From: Acanthamoeba sp. SK_2022b
Lineage: Eukaryota; Discosea; Longamoebia; Acanthamoebidae
Reading direction: 5' to 3'
Length of the DNA stretch: 64,000 nt
NCBI GenBank assembly: GCA_027943245.1
Contig: JANDJZ010000012.1
Location: 18,358 to 82,357, forward strand
Each line of letters opens with the position of its first letter. Position 1 is the first letter of the stretch. Both the position numbers and the translations under genes were made by a program. Shown piece after piece: positions 22,816 to 38,629 of the stretch. The notes under the pieces were generated by a model, which made no database searches, had not been told where the DNA came from, and saw nothing but the letters and a program-made list of their open reading frames with translations.

Positions 22816-24621
22816 TCAGGACGTTGTTCCCGAGTCTGCTGTGAGGGCACACAGGAGGAGGGATTCGGCGTCCCAGTGCGGCCGTGAGCTCGGTTGATGG
22901 GCGAGCCATGTAAAGGCACGTTTCACCTTGTTCTGCACGTCAAGCACTTGCTCTGTACGATCACAACAGGTAAGTGGTCGAGCTACGCAGCGCACATGCA
23001 TGACGGGCGGTGGGGAGAGAGAGGGGAGGCTCACCTGCAGTCGCGTTGGTATTCATGTCAAGCTGGGCAACCACGAAGTAGACCGGCCCAGCGTAGTAAG
23101 GGCACATGTGGCCAGGCCTTGTCATTGGCGGGATCTACCAGGCCAAATTACTTAATCCCTCGCACTACGCGCGGTTTTCAGAGCGAGCGTGGGACTTTAC
23201 CTTGAGACGTTGGATGATGGGAGTGATGGACGAGGCGTTGAGGAGGAAGAGAGCCACCGCCAGACCCCGATCAAAGTGGCCCTTGCCTTCGCCCAGCACG
23301 CCATGCAACTCCCTGTACACCTGTGCAAGATAATTAGAGTGAGCGCGTGGGAGCTAGAGCGGTGCGTGCGCTGTCCCCACTACAACTTACGCGGTCCTGG
23401 TAGGCTGCGCTGCGCTCCATCTGCTGGGCGTCCACGGCGTAGATCAGCTTCAGCGTGTTACGGTGCCCCGACCCCAGCTGAAGATCGCGGAAGTATGTCC
23501 CGAGCTCTCCGTGATACCAGTTCCTGCAGTAACGGTCCGACATCGCCGCGAGGTCAACGCCTTGGTGGGCTGGCAAGAAGGTGGCGGGTGGCGGGTGGCG
23601 GGTGGCGCAAGCAGGCGTGTCGCGCACCTGGGCCTACGGATCACGCAGAAGTTGGCCGTGTACTGCACGCTAGCACCCCACTCATTGGGGCTGGAGAAGT
23701 CAATGCGGAGCACCCGGCACTCGCCTAAAAAATCAGCCATTCATTGTAAGATGATCCCCAGCAATGCGATTAATGATTGTTGTTGATGTGTACCTCCGGG
23801 ACTGATCAAATCAGCTTCGAGGCGGCCCCCCAGTTCATCGTTCTCCCAGTCGTAGCGTGGCGGAAAGCCCTTGAGAGCCTCGCGCTTGATGATGTCGACA
23901 ATGGCGGAGAGGGCTGCGAACGGCGGCAGCCCCGCCACAATGAACGACGAGTCAACCGGTTTTTGCCACGCGGTCACCATGTCATGCATTCTGCCAAGAA
24001 GCCACGCCAAGACAGGGCGCAGTGGGTCAGCTAGAGAAAGAGAGGAGCGGGGCCACGAGAGCTCGATGAGCTGGGTTACCGGCGGTAGGCCTGCTTCCAG
24101 CCACCGTGGCCGTTTCCCGTGCCGTGCGAGCTGACAAACTCCCGCAGCGCCGCCCACTGGCCGACGCCGTCCGCCTGGTCGGGCTCCTCCTCGTGGTGAT
24201 CGTCGCAACTCAGTCGCGAGAAGCGGGCGAACAGTTCACTCATGGGATGCTCCAGCCACTCGTTTGTCTCCTTGGGCACAGACTGTCATTGGCCCAGAAC
24301 AACCTCAAGTGAGTTCCAAGAGGCCACTTGGCTGCAGAGCGAGTCGGCGGGGGTACAGTGTAGGGGTGAGGGCCGGTCGTTGCCTCGCCCCAGAAGTCAG
24401 TGCCGAAGCGGCGAAGGAAGAGCGTGCACCACACCACGTCGCTATCGGCCTCATGCTGCAGCTCGGTGCACGTTTGTGCCACCTACGCAGGAGACCAGTT
24501 GTAAGATTTATATAAATCTTTTTTCTTGAACGATTGAACCGCGTACGCGAGTTAGGTCAGCAGGGGCGAGATGCAGCAGCACGCAAGCCCTCAGATTGGC
24601 ATCCAAATCTTCCAACCCCAT
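22816..24621 (-). CDS. F-box-like protein of unknown type
   Basis: Nine exons in consistent phase: 24621-24547, 24482-24357, 24282-24080, 23990-23794, 23725-23628, 23560-23391, 23321-23201, 23134-23035 and 22952-22816. The N-terminus (MGLEDLDANLRACVLLHL, then CTELQHEADSDVVWCTLFLR and WKQAYRR) follows the F-box layout, including the W-K-x-x-Y end. The remaining ~300 residues contain FPPRYDWENDELGGRLEADL, YCRNWYHGELGTYFRDL, YYAGPVYFVVAQLDMNT and end in HWDAESLLLCALTADSG; I recognise no family there. It may recruit a substrate to an SCF ligase. Its stop faces the end of receptor B about 160 bases away. Structure is well supported, function inferred only from the N-terminus. Confidence 0.65.
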
Positions 24622-24650
24622 GGGTCGTTTCGCTGGTCTGGTTTGCGCTT

Positions 24651-24716
24651 GCCCTTTCGGTGAACCGCCCACGCACTTCCGGCCCATCGTCTGCTGCCCT
24701 TTCGGTGAACCGCCCA
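24651..24716. repeat. two 21-bp direct repeats upstream of the F-box-like gene
   Basis: The 21-base string starting GCCCTTTCGGTGAACC occurs at 24651-24671 and again at 24696-24716, 45 bases apart, with no mismatch. It lies between the minus-strand F-box-like start (24621) and the upstream USP stop (24801), where that gene's promoter should be. Confidence 0.8.
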
Positions 24717-24800
24717 TGAACCAGACGAAAACAGGAGAGGGACTCGTCGTGATCGTGTGCTCTATTGCCCTCCTCTGTATGTGCATGCTCGAAGAGGGTA

Positions 24801-27127
24801 TCAGTTGCCACGCGGCCTTCTGTCCTCGATCCTGTGTGTCCTGCGTCGCTTGAGGAACCCCCCGTCGACCTCGAACCGCTTGTAACTGAGCGCCCCGCCC
24901 CCCAGGCATGACGCCGCGCTGCTGTGGTAAGGCGATGACAGAGTCCCAGAGCCCGAGGCAGGCGACGATGGTCGAGATCGAGAACGTGACGAATGCGACC
25001 GTCGCAGAGTCGATGAGGAGGGTTTATCCTCTTCCATCTCGTCTTCAGGCACACAACCACCGTCGTCCTCATCCTCGTCGAGCCTCCTGTCTTCGTGAAG
25101 GCCAAACAGATGCGAGCGCCTGGTGGCCGATGGCGATGAGCGAGGCGGAGGGAGCCGGTCGCCGATAGCGCCATCATGCAGCGGCGAGTGATGCCGTTGT
25201 CTTCCTGCTTCTGCCTTTGCCCGAGCCGGTTCGCTTCTGGTCGTCTGCGCCAGCGTTGGTCTGATTGTGCTCTGTGGCGATGAGACGAGCCGCTTTCTGC
25301 TTTCCGCTCTGTTGCGGTGATTGGTCAGCTCGTCGTTGACGTGGGGCCCCCGCTCGTCGCCTGCCGTGGCCCACAGGGATCCCTGCAGCCTGTCGCGGGG
25401 ATGGTGGACGCCGCCTTCGTTCCACTCCCCGCCCGTGGATTGGGCGAGTTGTTGCTCGAGTGCGGAGGTGTCGGTCTTCTCATAGAAGAGAATGAGCGGC
25501 TGAAGTCGGCCGAGCCGACACTTCTCCCTCACGTGCTGCTGCAGGTAGGGACCCACTTCCTGTGTTTCCCAAGGGAGCGGCACAACACACAAAGTGAGTT
25601 CAGAAGCCCCGAGTGACGCCTAAGCAGGTCTTGAAGAGTCGAGCTGAGCGTACCGTGACAGATGCATCGTCGAACGTCATCCACACCCGCTTCTTAGGAT
25701 TGAAGAAGAACGCCATGTAGTGGCATGCGTAGAAGCAGATCTACACAGAACAGCCGTATAGACGACTATCGGAAACGAACAACAATCGCACAAGAGCTCT
25801 TGTAGAGAGGAAAGCGATACCATGCCTCTCAGGCGGTATTGACGCTCTTCATCGACGTTAGGGAAGACGTGCCGTAGGTCGAGCTGTTCATCAAGCAGGT
25901 TAAACACTTGCGACATGACATCGGTGGACGCCTGTGGCGAGTCCCTGTAGTAACACTATTGCCGTTAGCATGTTGCATCAAGGGGACTATATCGACGTAG
26001 TGTCAGAGCTCTCTCGTACCACACCAAACCGATTGTGAAGATGTCAGGGTAGGCAGGAAAGAGGAAACGAGTGGTGGCGTTCTTCTCGGTGCATGTCTGG
26101 TCACAGTTGCTCTCTCAACAAGTTTGAACTGGTAGAGGAAAAACTTGGGGGAGGCTGGCTCACCTCGTTGACACAGGAGCGCAGTCCCTGATCGCTAGCC
26201 AGGTGGATCAGCTTTCCAAAGTCGAGCTGCGGATAAGCCGCGTGTAGGTTGCTTGTAGGAACGAAGAGCAAAGTGTGGTAAACCAAGTGAGGTAAGAGAC
26301 TTGTGTGGCGCGGTACGTGAGTCATCGAGCGCAAGTTGGAGGTAAACGTACATCAAATCGTTGGTGTAGCCGTAGTGTATCCAACCTTGAGTGAACACTG
26401 GTTCGGAGGAGCAGAGGCACAAAGTGCACACGCTCTGCTCCATCACGTTGATGCTAAAGACCTGAAGGAGCGATATGTAGAGAAAGATGATGAGCGAGAT
26501 CTTGAGTCCTATTGCATCAGAAAGGGGAGAAGAAGAAAGGAGACCTGATGGACAAGACACGCTGGCTCACAATAATCGGCGGTCTCAGAGGACTGACCAT
26601 CTTGTTTCTTGGCCAGGCTGTCGTGCAGGCACGTGAGGATAGAGTCGAGAGCCTCCATGGCATCATCCTAACCAGACAAGAGAAGTGTTATACAGAAAAA
26701 ACGCCCATACCAAGATGCGCACGAAGGACTGCTGTACCATTTGATTGACTTGGAACCGGCCTTCCTTGGCGAAGAGGTTGCTTAGCGCCTCACGAAGCAC
26801 TTTCGGTGGCAAAACGGCCTCTTCGCTCCACTCGTAGTTGCTGAACAGCACCTAGAGAGATGAAAGTAGAGGCACAACAGATTAAAAGGTGAACTGAGCA
26901 GGTAAAAATGGCCAACACTGGTGGGTCACCTTGAGTGCACAGTAGATGCACGAATCTTGTGCCGCATGATTGTGATCTGCCGTGCTCTGGAATTTGTCTC
27001 GGAATGAGCCGAGGTGCCACAGCCCCTGAACGACCACGTTCAGGAAGCAGTTCTGCTCGCCCAGATCATTCTGCAACCCTTTCTTCAAAGCTCCATCATT
27101 TCTTTCGTGTGCAGCTTCCATCTGCAT
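24801..27127 (-). CDS. ubiquitin-specific protease, USP53/54- and plant UCH-like
   Basis: Deubiquitinase of family C19. Exons: 27127-26930, 26851-26711, 26667-26545, 26461-26352, 26251-26164, 26096-26020, 25944-25821, 25740-25654 and 25559-24801. The Cys box is GEQNCFLNVVVQGLWHLGSF, matching the NxCFLN form of USP53/54 and related plant proteins rather than the usual NxGNTCYMN. Later landmarks are CEPACLVHQVFSINV, VCTLCLCSSEPVF, YPDIFTIGLVWDSP, the His box ICFYACHYMAFFF with WMTFDDASV, and LGRLQPLILFYEK. Both the catalytic Cys and His are present, although vertebrate USP53/54 were long labelled inactive. A Ser/Arg-rich, acidic tail of about 200 residues follows. It begins about 95 bases after the Piwi stop. 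Confidence 0.85.
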
Positions 27128-27222
27128 CCTGTCTTGCCATCCACGCGTTGTGTTTTTATTTACAATTTTGCCTTCTGTTCCCAACAACCACGTGGCGGTC
27201 TGAACAGACCAACGCTGGTCCC

Positions 27223-31461
<4,239 letters not shown>

Positions 31462-31663
31462 CTTGAGTTCGTGTTTTTTATCCTAGATTATGTCTTGAGC
31501 ACAGTCGGTTCTTGATTGGAATAGATTAGTCCCTCTACATAAACGGCCAACGTTTTTGTCGCTGTCTCGGACAAAGTTGTGCGACACTTTTGTTTTCCCA
31601 AGGCTTTTCCCAGCCTGTCACATAATCAAACCCGACATTAACCCGGCACGAGAACCAGCAACA

Positions 31664-32905
31664 TCAGGCCCAGATGCCTATGACAGACATGGCAGCCGCG
31701 CCAAGCAGAAGCCCCACGTAGGAGGCCAAGCTAGATGAACAGGAGACCATTAGGAGTGCACCACACTATCTCATCGAGGAGGACACGCACCGGTGCCAAT
31801 GGAGAGACTTGCTGTGGGCATGTGTGTCATGGTAGGCTTTTAGCATGTGCGTGAGTGCCACGTATATAAGGATACCGCCTGACAGTGCCTGGATCACATA
31901 TCAGGGAGGCTGGTCGGAAGGCCAAAAGGACAGGTGCCAATACCTGGAATGTGCCGTCGACGGTGCTATACGAGCTGGACCCAGACTCGACGGCTGATTT
32001 CACTCCGATACCAATGCCGATACCAACTGGAGCCGAGGCGGCGAAAACAAAATCGATGACCAGCACCGATAAGATCCTTCGGAGATCAGCGTCGGCCACG
32101 CGCGAGCCTAGGCCGAGACCCTCGAAGAACTGGTGGAAGATGATGGCGATGAAGAGCGCATGATCGTTGTCGGCCGTGCCCAGCGCCAGTCCCACGAAAA
32201 TGTTCTGTTGTTCATTGCTTGACATGTCAAACCATGGTCAAAGGGGAGGTAGCAGCAGAGTGGATAAGATGGTAGGGTACGTGGAAGAGAAGGCCAAAGA
32301 AGAGGACCAGCATCTTCACCGTTCGTCGTGTGGCAGCAGTGAACTCTGTCTTTTTCTTGGTCTTTGGGTTGGAGTCCTCCTTATCGTCGTCGCTATCTCG
32401 CCCACGCTCAGTTGCTTTTTCTTCATCGTGCTCAGCTTTACTGGCCACAGAGCTGTCCCCGTGTGTGTGAGAGTGCGAGTGATGATTGGCTACGCCAAAG
32501 TAGGAGCTGAGGAATTCCACTAACTCCTCGAGTGAGAAGCACATGATGACGCCCATCATCGCTATCCACGCTGGCCATGCATAGTCCCTTGTCATCTCCG
32601 ACGCATCAGAATTATCCATCACCTCACCGAAGGATTCGAAGGAGTCGGGAATCGAGTGCACAAACCCTGCGCGACGTACCGGTTCAACTGACTGTACTGC
32701 AACACTTAAGCAGGCGGATACGGAGTGGCGTACCTACAGCAAGGATGAGGCCAGCGGCAAGGCCATTGAAGAAGGAGAAGTATATGCGCTGGGTGATGCC
32801 GTAGGAAGGGAAGAAGAAGGACACGATCGTAGGCACGAGAGCGCCGGCGAAGCCCAGCACGAAGATGACCGGGATGCCTACAACTGCGAACACTGGGAAC
32901 GTCAT
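31664..32905 (-). CDS. ZIP-family zinc/iron transporter
   Basis: Predicted divalent metal permease. Exons: 32905-32734, 32666-32281, 32204-31944, 31888-31791 and 31730-31664. The first exon gives TM1-2 (VFAVVGIPVIFVLGFAGALVPT...); TM3 is in WIAMMGVIMCFSLEELVEF. A long cytoplasmic loop carries a His cluster (NHHSHSHTHGD) and an acidic/Lys stretch. TM4 has NIFVGLALGTADNDHALF and TM5 IIFHQFFEGLGLGSRV, the metal-binding helices of the family. TM6-8 end in LASYVGLLLGAAAMSVIGIWA. A second His-rich segment (HDTHAHSKSLHWHR) precedes the last helix. The start gives a short N-terminus, common in this family. The gene is read head-to-head with glycyl-tRNA synthetase, sharing a 545-base upstream region. 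Confidence 0.87.
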
Positions 32906-33450
32906 TGTTGTGTGCGTGAGTATGTAGCAACGGCTGGAGGACACCAGGAGGTAGAGAGAGATGTGTGAGGAGGAAGACAAGGAATCTTTGGACCTGCGGG
33001 CAGCTCCGCCAAGGGGTGGCCACAAGGCGTGTTCTCGGATGGTTATCGCACGCCACACAATTTTGCGACAATGCCCCTTTGCTTTATTGTCGGAGCGACA
33101 AACCGGTAGAGTTGGGCAGGGGAGACCAGGTAGCTGCGCAGCAGTTCCCGCAGTTGCTTTGAACAGACCGGCACTTAAAGAGCCTATCAGAAACGCGGCC
33201 CCTTCGCTCTTGCAGGGGAGCTGGCTGTCCGAGTCATCGATGGGCTGCAGAAGCAAGCCATGCCGCCTCCTCTAGGGCGAGGAGGAGACCTTCATCGCGG
33301 AGCCAACAGGGCGTCAAGGACTTTAACGAGCTTTTCCGTTTACCGATGTGTGACGGCCAGGTGTGAGCTTTTCGCATCATTTTCTCAAAATGATTTCTCA
33401 AGAAGCACAAACGACTTGGGCCCAAGGTTTTTTGCATTCAGCAAGCAACC
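32906..33450. promoter_or_regulatory. shared upstream region of ZIP and glycyl-tRNA synthetase genes
   Basis: 545 bases between two divergent start codons (minus at 32905, plus at 33451). No gene is supported here. It must carry both promoters, but I recognise no specific element. Confidence 0.45.
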
Positions 33451-36118
33451 ATGCAGACGTCGTTCGGTGAGGAGGTGAGCTTTCAGTCTAAGCTGGGTCT
33501 GGACAGGGAGGCCAGCAGCTTTGCGTCTACCATCACCCGTCGCTTTGTCATCGCCCCCTCCTACTCCATCTACGGAGGTACGCGCCCAATTTTTATGAAA
33601 TCTTTTGTTTGTAGGCTGCGGGTCAGTTCGTGGGCTCTTGATCCTGCTTTGGGTGAAACACATGTAAATTTGCCATTTATGCTCAGGCGTCGCTGGTCTC
33701 TACGATTATGGCCCCGTGGGTTGTGCGGTGAAGGCCAACCTGCTCAACCGCTGGAGGTCGCATTTCATCATCGAAGAGGACATGCTCGAGGTCGACTGCA
33801 CCTGCGTCACGCCCGAGGTAGTGCTCGAGGCATCGGGTCACGTCGCTAAGTTCCAGGATCTCATGGTCAAGGAAGAGGGCACTGGCACCTGCTATCGTGC
33901 TGACCATCTGCTCGAGGGTACTTGCCTGTCTAATCTCCACTACATCTTGAAATTTGTGCTCCACGATTTTCACCACAACCTCCCACCATTGCTATCTAAT
34001 TCTCAATCTCATGCACAGAGCACTTGGAAAAGCTCTCGGAGAAGGAGAAGAACGAAGAAAAGAAGAGGGAGTATGCTGCTGTAGTGGCTCGCATCGACGA
34101 CTTCTCGCCGGCTGAGCTCGAGGAGACCATGGCCAAGTACCGCGTGCTGTCGCCCGAGGGCAAGCCCGTCAGCGCTCCCTTCCCGTTCAACCTCATGTTC
34201 GCCATCTCCATCGGCCCCACTGGCATGTACAAGGGGTACGCCACCGACTGCGTTGAGAGACGTCAACGCACGCCTTTTCTGACTTTGCTGTTACAGCTTC
34301 CTCCGTCCCGAGACTGCTCAGTCGATCTTCACCAACTTCAAGCGCCTGCTGGATTTCCAGGGCGGCAAGCTTCCCTTCGCCGCTGCTCAGATCGGCAGAG
34401 CCTTCAGGAATGAGATCGCCCCGCGCTCTGGCGTTCTCCGCGTCAGGGAATTTGAGATGTGCGAGATCGAGCACTTTGTCAAGGAGAACGAGAAGGACCA
34501 CCCCAAGTTCGTCACCGTGAAGGACATCAAGCTCCCGCTGTTCCCTCAGGAGCAGCAGCTTGGCAGCGGCAAGGTAATGCATGCCCTAGCCGAGGCTCCA
34601 GCACCAGCGTAGGTAGGAGCGACTGACATCGTGGTGTTGGTTCATGTGTTCAGCTTCTCGTGTGCACACTCGGCGAGGCTGTTCAGCATGGCATCATCGC
34701 CAACGAGACGCTCGGCTACTTCATCGGCCGCACGTATCTGTTCCTGACCGAGTCGGGCATCAAGTCCGACAAGATCAGGTTCAGGCAGCACATGAAGTAC
34801 CGCTCCTCATCCCTCGCCCCTCTACAACGCTTCCCAAGTCTTTCCCACTCGGAGCTCTTACCGCGACTGCTCGCAGGAACGAGATGGCTCACTATGCCTG
34901 CGACTGCTGGGACGCCGAGATGCTCACTTCGTACGGCTGGATCGAGTGCGTGGGTATTGCTGATAGGTCGTGCTTCGATCTGTCGCAGCACTCGATGAAG
35001 AGCAACGAGAAGCTCGTTGCCTACGAGCAGTACAAGGACGGTCCTCGCGTCGTCGAGGTACGCCCGAGGCGCCCCTGGCAGTCGCTCAGCTCCCATCTCT
35101 GAGCTCACCTCCCCTTGCCACGTCACGCGACAAACGCAGGCTCTGGAGGTGGAGGTGAACAAGGGCCTGGTCGGCAAGGCCCTGCGCGGCGATGCCAAGC
35201 TGCTTACGCCCTACATTGAGTCGCTGGACGAAGAGGGCAAGGTCGCCCTCAAGCAGCAGCTCGAGTCTGGCGAGGCCAAGATCACTGCCGGCGGCAAGGA
35301 GCTGACCCTCACCCCGCAGATGCTCACCATCAAGAAGGTAAAACCGCGTCGCCCACCTCAAGGCCCTGTTGTTCGGTCCCGTAACTCATGTGCGCGTGTC
35401 TCTCAGGTCGAGAAGAAGGTGTCTGGCGAGAACTTCTTCCCCCACGTCATCGAGCCGTCCTTCGGTGTTGGCCGCATCCTCTACGCCATCCTCGAGCAGA
35501 ACTTCTACACCCGCGAGGACAGCGCCGCTCCCGCCGAGGAGAAGGACAAGTCCAAGAAGGGTGACGTCAAGAGGGCCGTCCTTTCGCTGCCGGCCCACCT
35601 CGCCCCCGTGCAGTGCTCTGTGCTGCCCCTGCTCGACAAGGAAGAGTTCAACGCCCTCATCCCCCGCCTCGTCTCCGCCCTCAAGGCCGAGCGTCTTTCG
35701 GTCAAGGTACATTACTACTACTATCCTATTTACCGAATCCACTGAGCCGGGCTGACTCGTTTGTGGGGGCGATCAGGTGGACTCCACCGGCCAGGCCATT
35801 GGTCGTCGCTATGCCCGTACCGATGAGATCGGTATCCCCTTCGGCATCACCATCGATCACCAGGTACGTGTTGCTGCATAGGCGCGCGCGCGGCAACTGC
35901 CTCTCGTTTTCGCCTGACCTGACCGTGATCGCTCATTTCGTGTGTTGTCGTCGATCCAGACTCTGGAGAATGACACGGTGACGCTGCGCGAACGGGACAC
36001 CACGGTGCAGCTGCGCGTGCCCATTGCCGAGCTGGCCTCGCTCATCCGCGACCTGTGCGAGGGCAGGCTCGCCTGGCAGGCCCTTCTCGACTCCAAGAAG
36101 TACCCGCCCCACCAGTAA
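33451..36118 (+). CDS. GARS: glycyl-tRNA synthetase (class II, eukaryotic type)
   Basis: Charges tRNA-Gly. Exons: 33451-33577, 33687-33917, 34019-34235, 34297-34573, 34654-34796, 34876-35057, 35140-35337, 35407-35706, 35777-35863 and 35960-36118. Motifs in order: [60 protein letters not shown], class II motif 2 ([28 protein letters not shown]), [19 protein letters not shown], motif 3 ([15 protein letters not shown]) and the anticodon-binding domain from [12 protein letters not shown] with [13 protein letters not shown]. Unlike animal GARS there is no N-terminal WHEP domain; the protein begins about ten residues before the core. There is no obvious mitochondrial signal in this frame. All phases agree. 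Confidence 0.96.
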
Positions 36119-36181
36119 CCCACTCCGGCCCCCCGCCGTTCCTTCCCCTCTGCTCTTCTTGTGGCCGACCCCACCCGAACC

Positions 36182-36187
36182 AATAAA
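36182..36187 (+). terminator. candidate polyadenylation signal of glycyl-tRNA synthetase
   Basis: AATAAA lies 64 bases after the stop codon, followed by a T/A-rich stretch. Confidence 0.5.
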
Positions 36188-36576
36188 CGACACCAGCTGG
36201 TTTATTTGTTTTTAAATTATAAAAAATATAAATACGCGGCCTGTACTGGCGTTACGCGGCGTTCATACGGTGTTGGCGGCATGATTGCGCCATCTTTCCG
36301 ATCTACGTGTTGCTGGCACACGGGGGCAGGGTGATTGGCATTGTTGGCGCGGTAGGTGGGTCATGTTCAGGAGTTTGGGTGACCTGGCCAATGCAGATGA
36401 GGTTACAGGGTCATGAGCTGCAGCGGGCTTAGGACTCGTTCCCCTTTGGGAAAGGAAAAAGGGAGAGAAAACGAACAAAGATCCGGCAGGACCCGACTGG
36501 CCCGGAGGCGTGCAAGGGGAAGGACAAAACACCACACAAGGCCGGCGGCAGCACTTGTCTTGGTCTTCGCCGCAAC
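36188..36576. other. intergenic, GARS to thioesterase
   Basis: About 390 bases. The minus-strand open frames here have no recognisable features and I see no gene. The region should hold the thioesterase promoter. Confidence 0.4.
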
Positions 36577-38375
36577 ATGAACGACGCTGCAGTCTCATCT
36601 TCTGCCACAGTGCCCGCGGAGCGCCCTACCAAGAAGCTGTCGGAGGCTTCGGCCTACCTCGCTGAGGTCCGTATTTTTTTTTGCTAATTATAATTTTTTA
36701 ACAATTAATTAGGAATGTATTTTTGATTATGCTGCTCCGGCACTGAACGGTGCGGTTTGTGTAGATAGTGGGCGAGGAGTCGCTGTTTGGGACACGCATG
36801 GCTGCCGGTGCGGTGCTCGACACTCTCGACATATGCGCGGGCTACACCGCGGCCAAGTTTTCTGGCTCGCGCGTCGTCACGCTGGCCTTTGACCGCGTCG
36901 ACCTCTCCCATCCCATCCTCCACCAGGTGCCGTGCGTCCACTCCCATCTCTCCCACGCGACCAATGTCCGCGCTTGCATGCACCGCATCTCACCCAAAGC
37001 GTTTGTGCGTGGCTCAATGTATGTATGCGCGTATAGGACTTGGTGCGTGCCGAGGGGCGTGTGGTGAGCGTGGGCCGGTCATCCATGGTCGTCAACGTGC
37101 GGGCCTATAGGCAGGACCTCCTGTCTCGTCAGTTCGAGCTTGTGCAGGTTTGCCACATCTCGAACACACCGCACGCATCGTCCGCTGGCCTTCACACGCA
37201 CGCACACGCACACGCAATTGTACTTATGGTCCAATCAGGAGTCGTACGTGACGATGGTGGCCGTAGACGAAAAGCTGCGACCGAACTCCAATATACCGAC
37301 CATCGTCTACGACGACCCCGAGGAGGAGAAGCGAATCAACAAGGTCCTCCTATCGAGGAAGGACGCTAACGAACACTGGCAGCAGTGCCAAAAGGTAATG
37401 CCCGTGAGCCACATTACTTGTGCGCGCCGATGCACGCACACGCACTCACACACAGTTTACTAAACGCGCATGAGATCCACAGTACATCGAACAGAGCGGC
37501 CCGTTTTCGGCCAGCGAGATCGAGGACCCCATCAACAAGGAGGGCAAGCTTGAGTTTATGTCCATCCCCCAGACTCAGGCAACGCGCTTCCTCCTCCTCC
37601 TCCCCCAATTCTACTTCCCCATTAACTTGTTCTGTTGTGATGCATGTAACAGGTGAACGTGAAGCGCATATTCTTCCCTAAGAACCTCAACTACCACAAC
37701 ACCGTGTTCGGTGGCGACATCCTGCTGTGGATGGACCGTGTGGTACGCCTGACAGATGTTCACTTTCGCCGCGCCTTTATACTGTTGTGGGCTCAATTAG
37801 CAGCCCCCAAATCTCTTTAAACACAGGCTACCCAGTGCGCGCGGCAGTTCACTCGCAACAGGCACGTCTTCACCAAGCACATGCAGCGCGTGTTCTTCAA
37901 GCAGCCTATTCTCATTACCGACGTGCGTTCTCTGGCCCCAATCTTGAGTTACTTTTTTTGTCGACTCACTGGTGGGCGTGCTCCTTGCACAAGGACAGGT
38001 CGTCGAGATGCGGGCTCGTGTGGTCTACGTGGGCAAGTGCACGCTCGAAGGTGCGCAAACTCCTGATAATATTGATGGTGGGCAAGACATGTCTCACACA
38101 GGACGATGCACGCAGTGGAGATCAACGTGTCGCTGGAGCGTGCGAGTGGGGAGGTGTTTGATTCGCACTCAGGCTACTTCACGCTGCTCAACTGCAACGA
38201 GGCCGGGTGGAAGCGGCCGCTCATCACCGGGCTCGTGCTGGCCGATGATGACCAGGACTCCCTGCGGAGCTACATGCAGGCCAAGGAGCGCCGGAAGCTG
38301 TGGAAGAAGTGGAAGGTCGAGGAGCAGGATGGCAGCAGGGGCGAGGACGAGGGCAAGTTCTCGCTGGACGACTGA
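36577..38375 (+). CDS. double-hotdog acyl-CoA thioesterase (ACOT9/ACOT10-like)
   Basis: Predicted hydrolysis of acyl-CoA to fatty acid and CoA. Exons: 36577-36666, 36765-36926, 37037-37146, 37239-37394, 37483-37578, 37653-37742, 37827-37922, 37999-38036 and 38102-38375. The first hotdog contains VGEESLFGTRMAAGAVLDTLD, AFDRVDLSHPI and VVSVGRSSMVVNV; the second contains NTVFGGDILLWMDRVATQCAR, FFKQPILI, RVVYVGKTMHAVEI and GYFTLL. The 'N.VFGG..L.WMD' motif is the thioesterase signature. The linker includes SIPQTQVNVKRIFFPKNL. The intron after 37578 has a GC donor (ACTCAG|GCAACG). The C-terminus is Lys/Glu-rich (AKERRKLWKKWKVEE). Two hotdog domains in one chain fits the ACOT9 group; no mitochondrial leader is evident. 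Confidence 0.87.
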
Positions 38376-38394
38376 CGTGCCGCACGTGCGGCAC

Positions 38395-38400
38395 AATAAA
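38395..38400 (+). terminator. candidate polyadenylation signal of the thioesterase gene
   Basis: AATAAA 20 bases after the TGA stop, just after a short GC-rich inverted repeat (GTGCCGCAC / GTGCGGCAC, 38377-38395). Confidence 0.5.
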
Positions 38401-38629
38401 TGTTCAACGTGCCCTTCCCCCGCTCGTTCGGAAACCGTTTTCAAGTCGCCAGCAAATGAGGTTGGCCCACCATCTCGTTGATGACAAGTTCGCTCTGCAC
38501 CATTCGTCTGTGTCCGGCGCTCGTGCCCTCTGATTGCTGAGGGTCATACGTTGTCGGGTAGGCTCAGGGGCCAGGCATTCCAGCGCAAGACGAGCGTAGT
38601 GAAGAAGCAGAGCGGGATCGCCGTTGGGC

